11,845 nt of DNA from Clostridia bacterium (GTDB lineage: Bacteria > Bacillota > DSM-521 > Neomoorellales > SLTJ01), in NCBI GenBank assembly GCA_014360105.1, contig JACIYD010000020.1, positions 1-11,845 on the forward strand. The letters run 5' to 3'. The notes below the pieces were generated by a model. It ran no database searches and was not told the DNA's origin. It saw nothing but the letters and a program-made list of their open reading frames with translations. Positions within the stretch are counted from its first letter, which is position 1; each line of letters starts with the position of its first letter. Shown in pieces: positions 6,159 to 11,845 of this stretch. Both the position numbers and the translations under genes were made by a program.

Positions 6159-7448
6159 TCACGTGCCGCGCATACTGCCTGCGGCCTTGCGCGCCGCCTC
6201 GCGGCGGATCTGCGCCCCCAAGGCCTCATACTTCAGGTCCAGGCATTCGTAACCGCGGTCCAGGTGTTCCACCCCTTCCAGGACGGTGGTGTTCTCCGCC
6301 ACCAGGCCGGCAAGCACCAGGGCGGCGGCCGCCCGGAGGTCGGTGGCCTCAACCAGGGCGCCGCTGAGCCGCGGCACGCCGTTAACCACCGCCACCCTTC
6401 CCTCCACCTTGATCTGCGCCCCCATGCGCCGCAGTTCGTCCACGTGTTTGAACCGGCTCTCGAAGATGCTTTCCGTAATGACGCTCGTGCCCTCGGCCGT
6501 GGCAAGCAAAGCCATCATCTGCGGCTGCATGTCGGTGGGAAAGCCGGGATAAGGCAAAGTCTTGCAATCGACGCCCCGCACCCTTCCCTCCGCCTCCACC
6601 AGAAGCGCACTACGGCCGCCGAGGGTCTCCACGCGTACGCCGGCCTCCCGCAGCTTGGCAATCAATGCCTCCAGGTGCTCCGGAATGACGTTCTTAACTA
6701 CCACCCGGCCGCGGGTAATGGCCGCCGCTACCAAATGCGTGCCGGCCTCAATCCGGTCGGGAATAACCTGGTATTCTCCCCCGCGCAGCCGTGGCACCCC
6801 GTGAACACGGATGACGTCTGAACCGGCACCCTTCACCCTGGCGCCGAGTCTGTTGAGGAAATTCTGGAGGTCGACGATCTCCGGCTCCTTGGCCGCGTTG
6901 CGGATGGTAGTCACCCCTTCGGCCAAGACCGCCGCCATCATGATGTTCTCCGTCGCGCCCACGCTGGGGAAATCAAGATGAATGTCTGCCCCGCGCAGCC
7001 GCGCGGCCCGGGCCTCGATGAAGCCATGGTCCTCCCTGATCTCCGCACCCAGAGCGAGAAAGCCTTTGAGGTGGAGGTCCATCGGCCGGGAGCCGATGGC
7101 ACAACCGCCCGGGTAGGCCACCCTTACCTGCCGGAAACGGCCCAGCAGGGAGCCCATCACCAGATTGGAAGCACGCAGGCGCCGCATGAGCGACGGCGGT
7201 ACCTCCTGGGGCACCACTTCCGCCCCGTCGAGCCAGAGGTTTCTCCCGCTCAGGCTCACTTTCGCCCCGACGAACTGGAGCACTTCCTGCATCATGCGGA
7301 CGTCGGTAAGCTGCGGGATCTCCTGCAGGCAGCAGGGCTCAGGGCTGAGCAGGCTTGCCGCCATAATGGGCAGTATGGAATTCTTGGCGCCGCTGACCTC
7401 GATTTCTCCCTTGAGGCGCGCGCCTCCGGCAATCTCTAGCGTTGCCAT
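6159..7448 (-). CDS. murA: UDP-N-acetylglucosamine 1-carboxyvinyltransferase MurA
   Basis: MurA catalyses the first committed step of peptidoglycan synthesis, adding enolpyruvate from PEP to UDP-GlcNAc in the cytoplasm. From the ATG at 7448 the product is 429 residues. SGAKN near the N-terminus holds Lys22 (E. coli numbering). PGGCAIGSRPMDLHL carries the catalytic Cys at residue 116, so fosfomycin sensitivity is expected. PYPGFPTDMQPQ contains the catalytic Asp (about residue 306), and the C-terminal DLRAAAALVLAG and HLDRGYECLDLKYEALGA are typical. Four start codons occur in a row (GTG 7457, ATG 7454, GTG 7451, ATG 7448). ATG 7448 is preferred because GGGGGTGA lies 5 bases upstream and because it aligns Lys22 exactly. 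The gene begins a few bases past the murB stop, which implies coupled translation. Confidence 0.97.
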   Translation of the reverse strand: MATLEIAGGARLKGEIEVSGAKNSILPIMAASLLSPEPCCLQEIPQLTDVRMMQEVLQFVGAKVSLSGRNLWLDGAEVVPQEVPPSLMRRLRASNLVMGSLLGRFRQVRVAYPGGCAIGSRPMDLHLKGFLALGAEIREDHGFIEARAARLRGADIHLDFPSVGATENIMMAAVLAEGVTTIRNAAKEPEIVDLQNFLNRLGARVKGAGSDVIRVHGVPRLRGGEYQVIPDRIEAGTHLVAAAITRGRVVVKNVIPEHLEALIAKLREAGVRVETLGGRSALLVEAEGRVRGVDCKTLPYPGFPTDMQPQMMALLATAEGTSVITESIFESRFKHVDELRRMGAQIKVEGRVAVVNGVPRLSGALVEATDLRAAAALVLAGLVAENTTVLEGVEHLDRGYECLDLKYEALGAQIRREAARKAAGSMRGT

Positions 7449-7453
7449 CACCA

Positions 7454-8383
7454 TCACCCCCGGGTATCCCCCAGGATGCGAATCTCCGTCTCCAACTCCA
7501 CGCCGAAACTCTCCCGTACCCGGCGCCGGATCTCTTCAACCAGCCACAGCACGTCGCGCGCCGTGGCCCCGCCGGTATTAACGATAAAGTTTGCGTGTTC
7601 GTAAGCTACCAGGGCGCCCCCGCGGCGCAAGCCCTTTGCCCCCACCCGTTCGATCAGCCAGCCGGCCGACGGCCACCCGGGGGGATTCTTGAAAACGCTG
7701 CCGGCACTGGGCCAGCGATGCGGCTGTTTCTGCCGCCTGGCCGCCATCCTCTCGCGAATCGCCCGCGCGACGTCTGCCGGATCCCCCTCCCTCACCTGGA
7801 GGATAACGGTGGTGATCACGCCTCCCCGGTCCAGGAGACTGGAATGCCGGTAGGCAAAGGAGATCTCTTTTGCCTCCAACTCCACGTATTCCCCGCTGGG
7901 CTCGATCAGGCCCACGCGAGAGACCAACGCGCCGATGGTTCCCTCCCCTGTTCCGGCATTCATCAATACCGCCCCGCCCACGGTAGCCGGGATGCCGGCG
8001 GCGAATTCGAGACCCGTCCAGCCGTACCGCGCCGCCAGCCGCAGCAGGACCGGCAGGAGTGCTCCTGCCCCGAGGCTAAGACGCGACCCCTGCCTTTCGA
8101 TCTGGTTCAGGCCGTGCGCCGTGCGCAGTACCAGCCCTCGGAGGCCACCGTCCCCGACCAACACGTTCGACCCGTTACCTATGATCCAGACGGGCAAGCC
8201 GTGTCTACCGGCCCAGGCCAGGCAGGTCCTCACTTCGGCCACGGAACGCGGGGTCACCAGGAGATCGGCCGGCCCGCCGATGCGCCAGGTGGTGTAGCCC
8301 GCCATGGGTACCCCGACGCCTATCTTACCCTTATAGCACCGGGCCAGGTCGGCTTCCAGCCCGGCCAGCTCGGGCCGTGCCAA
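7454..8383 (-). CDS. murB: UDP-N-acetylenolpyruvoylglucosamine reductase MurB
   Basis: MurB is the FAD enzyme that reduces the MurA product to UDP-MurNAc using NADPH. From the start at 8383 it is 309 residues. The FAD-binding segment has YTTWRIGGPADLL and GNGSNVLVGDGGL (69-81), then GLEFAAGIPATVGGAVLMNA. The substrate-binding domain has SAGSVFKNP with the catalytic Ser at about 229, YEHANFIVNTGGATA, and the final ELETEIRILG holding the catalytic Glu. It resembles the shorter type II MurB common in Firmicutes. The start is TTG at 8383, preceded by GGGGAGGGA with 6 bases between. The open frame reaches back to another TTG (8449), but that has no good ribosome site and would add 22 unfamiliar residues. 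The murC stop lies 90 bases upstream. Confidence 0.95.
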   Translation of the reverse strand: MARPELAGLEADLARCYKGKIGVGVPMAGYTTWRIGGPADLLVTPRSVAEVRTCLAWAGRHGLPVWIIGNGSNVLVGDGGLRGLVLRTAHGLNQIERQGSRLSLGAGALLPVLLRLAARYGWTGLEFAAGIPATVGGAVLMNAGTGEGTIGALVSRVGLIEPSGEYVELEAKEISFAYRHSSLLDRGGVITTVILQVREGDPADVARAIRERMAARRQKQPHRWPSAGSVFKNPPGWPSAGWLIERVGAKGLRRGGALVAYEHANFIVNTGGATARDVLWLVEEIRRRVRESFGVELETEIRILGDTRG

Positions 8384-8389
8384 GTCGTT

Positions 8390-8398
8390 TCCCTCCCC
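8390..8398 (-). promoter_or_regulatory. Ribosome binding site that decides the murB start
   Basis: The minus strand reads GGGGAGGGA (8398-8390), then AACGAC, then TTG. It is the only strong purine-rich site near the murB N-terminus, and it places the start at 8383 rather than at the upstream TTG. Confidence 0.7.
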
Positions 8399-8415
8399 AG
8401 AAATTGCAGTTTCTG
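8398..8415. repeat. Short inverted repeat directly upstream of the murB ribosome site
   Basis: CAGAAA (8398-8403) and TTTCTG (8410-8415) form a perfect 6-bp inverted repeat around a 6-base centre. In the transcript it would be a small, weak hairpin abutting the murB ribosome site. It could affect access to the site or be chance; no function is known. Confidence 0.4.
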
Positions 8416-8473
8416 CGGCCTGGGCCTGGGTAGGCTTGCGCGACGGCAATTGATCGCCCGCGCCGCGTGGGTC

Positions 8474-9859
8474 TTACTGCCCGCCCTGACCATAGAGTGC
8501 CAAGAGCTGCGTACCCGCCTGCCGGATGTCCCCGGCACCCACAGTCAGAATGACGTCGCCGGGCCGAGAAAGAGAAGCCACAAAGGCGGGCAATTCTTCC
8601 GCAACCGGCTGGTAATAGACCGGCGGGTGCCCGCGGCGCCGGATTTCTTCTACGATCAATTGCGCATCCACGCCGGGAAGCGGCGCTTCACCGGCCGGAT
8701 AGATTTCGGTAACGATCACCAGGTCGGCCGCGTCAAAAGAGGCGCCGAACTCGCGGTAAAGGCGGGCCGTTCTCGTATAACGGTGCGGCTGGAAAACCAC
8801 TACCATGCGCCTGCCCAACTGGCGCGCCGTCGCCAGGGCAGCCCGGATCTCCGTGGGATGGTGCGCATAGTCGTCCACAACGAGGCGGCCGGCAGCTTCT
8901 CCCAGGAGCTCAAAGCGGCGCGCCACCCCGGCGTAACGGGCCAGGGCGGCGGCGATCGTCTCGAAGCTCAGGCCGAACCAGCGACCCACGGCCACCGCTG
9001 CCAGGGCGTTGGTAACGTTGTGCCGGCCCGGCACGGCCAGGACGAGTGTACCCAAAGGCTCCTTCCCTTCGTAAACGGTGCTTTTGGAACCCAGACCGCC
9101 AAGTTCGATTAAATCGGCCCGGTAAAGGGCCTCTTGCTGCCAGCCGTAAGTAACGCTCTTCAGCGCGCCCGTGTCCAGGCCGGCAAGAAAGGGATCGTCC
9201 GCACAACGCACCACCAGACCCTGCGGGTCGGTACGGTCGATAAAGCGCCTGAAGGCCTCTTTTAATTGTTCAAGGCCGCCGTAGTAGTCCAGGTGATCGT
9301 TCTCTACATTGGTCACGACGGAAACCTTCGGCCGGAGCAAAAGAAACGAGCCGTCGCTTTCGTCCGCCTCGGCCACCAGGTAACGCCCGTTTCCGAGCCA
9401 GGCATTGGTCCCCTCTCGTACCAACCTGCCGCCAACGGCCACCGTAGGGTTCAGGCCGGCGTGGGAAAGGACGCTGGCAATCATGGCGGTCGTCGTCGTT
9501 TTCCCGTGGGCGCCTGCTACGGCTATGCCCTCATATGCCTGCATCAGGCGGGCAAGGTAGGCACCGCGCGAGATGATCTCTAACTTGCGCTTCCTGGCCT
9601 CGACCAGTTCCGGATTGTCTTCGGCAACGGCAGACGAATAGACGACCAGCGCCACGTCGCCTTCCAGGTGCGCCGCGTCGTGCCCTCGATAAATGCGTGC
9701 TCCCAGCGCACGCAGCGCGGCCGTCGCCTCGCTGTTTTTTAAATCTGAACCGGTAACCGGACAACCGGCCTGGAGGGCAATTTTGGCAAGCGCGCTCATG
9801 CCGCTGCCGCCGATACCGACGAAGTGGATTTTTACTGCCCGGTCAATAATGGCTATCAT
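8474..9859 (-). CDS. murC: UDP-N-acetylmuramate--L-alanine ligase MurC
   Basis: MurC is the ATP-dependent ligase that adds L-alanine, the first residue of the stem peptide, to UDP-MurNAc. The 461-residue product shows the three Mur-ligase domains. These are the N-terminal UDP-binding fold (IHFVGIGGSGMSALA), the central ATPase with P-loop GAHGKTTTT (116-124), EADESDGSF (164-172) and NVENDHLDYYG (184-194), and the C-terminal domain with GVARRFE (311-317), DDYAHHPTEI (329-338) and QPHRYTR (357-363). The GAHGKTTTT and DDYAHHPTEI forms are diagnostic of MurC rather than MurD, MurE or MurF. ATG at 9859 is the only usual start between an in-frame TGA a few codons upstream and the UDP-binding motif. 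Its ribosome site AAAGGAG abuts the codon with no spacer, which is unusual. The murG stop lies 61 bases upstream. Confidence 0.97.
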   Translation of the reverse strand: MIAIIDRAVKIHFVGIGGSGMSALAKIALQAGCPVTGSDLKNSEATAALRALGARIYRGHDAAHLEGDVALVVYSSAVAEDNPELVEARKRKLEIISRGAYLARLMQAYEGIAVAGAHGKTTTTAMIASVLSHAGLNPTVAVGGRLVREGTNAWLGNGRYLVAEADESDGSFLLLRPKVSVVTNVENDHLDYYGGLEQLKEAFRRFIDRTDPQGLVVRCADDPFLAGLDTGALKSVTYGWQQEALYRADLIELGGLGSKSTVYEGKEPLGTLVLAVPGRHNVTNALAAVAVGRWFGLSFETIAAALARYAGVARRFELLGEAAGRLVVDDYAHHPTEIRAALATARQLGRRMVVVFQPHRYTRTARLYREFGASFDAADLVIVTEIYPAGEAPLPGVDAQLIVEEIRRRGHPPVYYQPVAEELPAFVASLSRPGDVILTVGAGDIRQAGTQLLALYGQGGQ

Positions 9860-9920
9860 CTCCTTTTGTCACCGGGCCCCCCTGGTCGATGATCATCTTA
9901 TGCGCCCCGCCCAAGGGGTG

Positions 9921-11036
9921 TTACCGGCGCCTCTTTATAAGTTCGTCGACGACCGCCAACAACCTTTCCAGCGCATCGCGCCGCCCCAGGCTCCTTGCCC
10001 GTTCCGCCAGTTCGCCGCGGCGTCGGTCGTCGGCCAGGAGAGCGTCCACCCTTTGCTGGAGGCGCTCCGGCGTCAACTCCCGGTCGAGGATGAGCTCACA
10101 GGCGCCGGCACGAAACAGGGAACGGGCGTTGTGTTCCTGGTGGTTTTCCGCCGCATACGGATAGGGAATGAGAATCGCCGCCAGACCCTTGGCCGTCAAC
10201 TCCGCGAGAAACGTGGCGCCGGCGCGCCCCACCACCAGGTCGGCCAGGGCCAGGGCCAAGGGCATTTCGTGGAGGTAGGGGACAATGGTAATATTGCCAC
10301 TTTTAACCGGGTCTATTCCCGCTGCCTGCACCATTTCCCGGAACCGCGCATAATCGCCCTCCCCGGTAACGTGGAGAATTTGCACGGCAGCGTTCCCTTG
10401 CCAGCGGCGGTGGACGGCAAGCATTGCCTCATTGAGGCGCCGTGCCCCCAGACTGCCGCCCACGGCCAGGATGGTCTTCTTGCGGGCGTCCAGGCCGAGA
10501 CGGGCTGCGGCCTCTTCGCGCGTCCAGCGCCAGATTTCCTCCCGTACGGGCAGGCCCGTTAGGTGGGTGCGCGTACCGGGAGGAAAACGGAACGCCGCCT
10601 CGGGGAAGGTGAGGCAGACGCCGCTGGTAAACGATGCGAGCAGGCGGTTGGTCAGGCCCGGCAGGGCGTTTTGCTCGTGCAACAGGGTGGGAATGCCAGC
10701 CAGCGAAGCGGCAAGAATGACCGGAGCGCATACGTACCCACCGGTACCGATTACTACTTGGGGCCGAAAACGGTGCAGGATGCGGGAGGCCTGTCCCAAA
10801 CCCAGGGCCAAACCGAACGCCGCCGGCAAAAGCTGCCCCCGCCGGCCGCGTGCCAGTTTGCGCGCCGCAATGGTCGCCAGGGGCAGCCCGGCCGTGCGTA
10901 CCAGCTTTGCTTCCAGGCCGTCTCTGGTGCCGATGTAAAGGAGCTCGACTCCCCCGCGGGCCCGCAGACCCTGGGCAATGGTAAGAGCCGGATAGATATG
11001 TCCGCCCGTGCCTCCACCGGTGAGTACGACCCGCAA
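9921..11036 (-). CDS. murG: UDP-GlcNAc:lipid I N-acetylglucosaminyltransferase MurG
   Basis: MurG adds GlcNAc to lipid I on the inner face of the membrane, making lipid II. From the start at 11036 it is 371 residues, close to the usual 355-370. It is a GT-B glycosyltransferase. The first glycine loop TGGGTGGHIYPALTIA is at 6-21, the second (GTGGYVCAPV) at about 97-106, and HEQN at 120-123. GGSLGARRLNEAM lies at 193-205, and the UDP-GlcNAc-binding motifs GRAGATFLAEL (270-280) and PYPYAAENHQEHNA (291-304) follow. The start is TTG at 11036, with GGAAGGGGG ending 7 bases upstream. The frame stays open for 54 more codons upstream, but those residues are low-complexity, Arg/Ser-rich and unlike any MurG N-terminus. 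There is a 148-base gap to ftsW, an unusual distance for this gene pair. Confidence 0.96.
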   Translation of the reverse strand: MRVVLTGGGTGGHIYPALTIAQGLRARGGVELLYIGTRDGLEAKLVRTAGLPLATIAARKLARGRRGQLLPAAFGLALGLGQASRILHRFRPQVVIGTGGYVCAPVILAASLAGIPTLLHEQNALPGLTNRLLASFTSGVCLTFPEAAFRFPPGTRTHLTGLPVREEIWRWTREEAAARLGLDARKKTILAVGGSLGARRLNEAMLAVHRRWQGNAAVQILHVTGEGDYARFREMVQAAGIDPVKSGNITIVPYLHEMPLALALADLVVGRAGATFLAELTAKGLAAILIPYPYAAENHQEHNARSLFRAGACELILDRELTPERLQQRVDALLADDRRRGELAERARSLGRRDALERLLAVVDELIKRRR

Positions 11037-11184
11037 ACAGGAACCCCCTTCCAAATCGCATTTCGTAGCGCCGCGGGAGCTATTGGCCAGCCATGGCCTT
11101 TGGCTTTGGCCGCACTTGCGCCCTCGCTCTCGCGCAAAGCTCGCTCGCCGCGATGCGGAAAGTCTTGCGCTGGGAGCGCGCTCC
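11037..11184. other. 148-base spacer between ftsW and murG rich in short repeats
   Basis: No gene is supported here. The stretch contains several short inverted and direct repeats: TTGCGC (11116-11121), GCGCAA (11132-11137) and TTGCGC again (11165-11170); GGCCA/TGGCC around 11085-11098; and a palindrome at the ftsW end. The minus strand is purine-rich in the middle (GCGAGAGCGAGGGCGCAAG). The frame is open but gives an Arg/Ser-rich peptide unlike any family I know. It may be a dispersed intergenic repeat, or simply a spacer. Confidence 0.4.
11044..11052 (-). promoter_or_regulatory. Ribosome binding site that decides the murG start
   Basis: GGAAGGGGG (11052-11044) precedes the TTG at 11036 by 7 bases. 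This, together with the glycine loop beginning at residue 6, sets the murG N-terminus against the longer open frame. Confidence 0.65.
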
Positions 11185-11185
11185 C
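11172..11185. repeat. 14-base perfect palindrome at the ftsW stop codon
   Basis: GGGAGCGCGCTCCC is a perfect palindrome that begins at the last base of the ftsW stop codon. In RNA it could form a short GC stem. No T-run follows, so it is not a convincing intrinsic terminator. It could protect the 3' end of ftsW mRNA or partly attenuate transcription. Confidence 0.45.
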
Positions 11186-11845
11186 TAGCCGTGGGCATAG
11201 CGGGAGATGTTAAGCAGGACGCCCACCGCCAGCATGGTAACCAAGAGAGAAGAGCCGCCGTAACTGAGAAAGGGCAAGGTGATACCCGTCACCGGGAGGG
11301 TACCGGTCACCACGCCCAGATTAATCAGCGCCTGAAAGGCGATCATCGAAGTGAGGCCGCAGGCCAAGAGGCCGCCGAAGGGGTCGGCCGCCAAAAGTGC
11401 GGTGCGCATACCCCGCCAGATGAGGATGAAAAAAAGCAGGAGAACGAGGGCGCACCCTACAAAACCCAACTCCTCACCCAGAATGGCAAAAATAAAGTCT
11501 GTGTGCCGCTCCGGTACGTAAAGATACTTTTGCTTGCTCATCCCCAGGCCCACGCCGAAGATTTTCCCGGAACCAAGGGCGCGAAGAGATTGGATGATCT
11601 GGAACCCCGATCCGGCCGGGTCCCCGGTTGGATCGCGGAAGGCCAGCAGGCGCTCCAGGCGTTCCGGCGAACTGACCGCAGCCGCCAGCACGCCTACGAC
11701 CCCTACGGCGGCCAGGGCCGCCAGGTGGGAAGGCCTTGCTCCGGCGGCGAAAAACATCAAGTAGGCGGTGCCGGCCACGATTACCGCCGTGCCCAGGTCC
11801 GGCTGGAGCATGATCAGACCCACCGCCGCGCCCAGGACGGCCAAG
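11185..11845 (-). CDS. ftsW: SEDS peptidoglycan polymerase FtsW/SpoVE, C-terminal part (runs off the right edge)
   Basis: SEDS-family integral membrane glycosyltransferases polymerise lipid II together with a class B penicillin-binding protein. The C-terminal 219-220 codons are present and the N-terminal half is outside the window. Family marks are QPDLGTA, SGFQIIQSLRALGSGKIFGV, the extracellular segment with YVPERHTDFIFAILGEELG (whose Asp is the conserved, probably catalytic residue), and TGITLPFLSYGGSSLL. Several hydrophobic helices are visible. Position next to murG supports a divisome FtsW or its sporulation counterpart SpoVE; in B. subtilis the gene at this place is spoVE, and the sequence alone does not separate the two. 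RodA is unlikely given the neighbours. The gene ends with TAG at a 14-base palindrome. Confidence 0.93.
   Translation of the reverse strand, partial: LAVLGAAVGLIMLQPDLGTAVIVAGTAYLMFFAAGARPSHLAALAAVGVVGVLAAAVSSPERLERLLAFRDPTGDPAGSGFQIIQSLRALGSGKIFGVGLGMSKQKYLYVPERHTDFIFAILGEELGFVGCALVLLLFFILIWRGMRTALLAADPFGGLLACGLTSMIAFQALINLGVVTGTLPVTGITLPFLSYGGSSLLVTMLAVGVLLNISRYAHG

Noticed and set aside
8384..8449. 22-codon N-terminal extension of MurB
   Set aside because: It has no ribosome site, and the shorter form has a strong one and the usual length.
7442..9112. 556-codon open frame on the plus strand
   Set aside because: It lies antisense to murA (start), murB and murC, all of which are certain. 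Its product is rich in Pro/Arg/Gln with no recognisable motif, as expected from the shadow of GC-rich genes.
9888..9897. Palindrome GATGATCATC in the murG-murC spacer
   Set aside because: At ten bases, with no T-run or known operator, it is too short to support a function.
9693..10562. 289-codon open frame on the plus strand
   Set aside because: It is antisense to murC and murG, with no domain and no supporting context.
11037..11198. 54-codon N-terminal extension of MurG
   Set aside because: It overlaps the end of ftsW, is unlike any MurG, and a good ribosome site sits before the TTG at 11036.
1..11845. Mobile elements, CRISPR arrays, RNA genes or a hidden novel system
   Set aside because: The conserved genes fill the window on one strand, gaps are under 300 bases, and no transposase, long terminal repeat, spaced repeat array or tRNA/rRNA-like sequence was seen.

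Overview
The window is a GC-rich stretch of a spore-forming Firmicute chromosome. It holds most of the dcw (division and cell wall) cluster, followed by the first part of the sporulation spoIIG operon. All twelve genes are on the minus strand, so transcription runs from the right end of the window to the left. The spoIIGA-sigE pair and the Sbp protein point to Firmicutes. The gene order, the GC-rich codon use and the many TTG/GTG starts suggest a clostridial lineage, possibly one of the thermophilic Peptococcia/Moorella/Ammonifex-like groups. That placement is inference; I cannot name the species.

In order of transcription: ftsW/spoVE (cut by the right edge), murG, murC, murB, murA, fmt, ftsQ (divIB), sbp, ftsA, ftsZ, an intrinsic terminator, a promoter, spoIIGA and sigE (cut by the left edge). 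MurA and MurB make UDP-MurNAc, MurC starts the stem peptide, MurG completes lipid II, and FtsW polymerises it at the septum. FtsQ, FtsA and FtsZ build the division machine. Fmt, which formylates the initiator Met-tRNA, is the one gene outside this theme.

The regulatory layout is the most informative part. A good SigA-type promoter (TAGACA-17-TACAAT) overlaps the fmt stop codon and should drive ftsQ onward. A SigH-type promoter that fits the consensus at every specified position overlaps the sbp stop codon and should drive ftsA-ftsZ; this matches the SigH promoter of Bacillus subtilis ftsAZ. A strong terminator follows ftsZ. Beyond it, spoIIGA-sigE has a TTGACA...TATAAT promoter with an unusually long spacer of 21 bases, like the Spo0A-activated spoIIG promoter of B. 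subtilis. Together these tie septum formation and the mother-cell sigma factor to the start of sporulation.

No gap between genes exceeds 300 bases. The largest (1396-1665) holds the terminator and the spoIIG promoter; the next (11037-11184) holds short inverted repeats of unknown role. I found no mobile element, CRISPR array, RNA gene or clearly novel system. The window is a conserved core region with a few unusual details.
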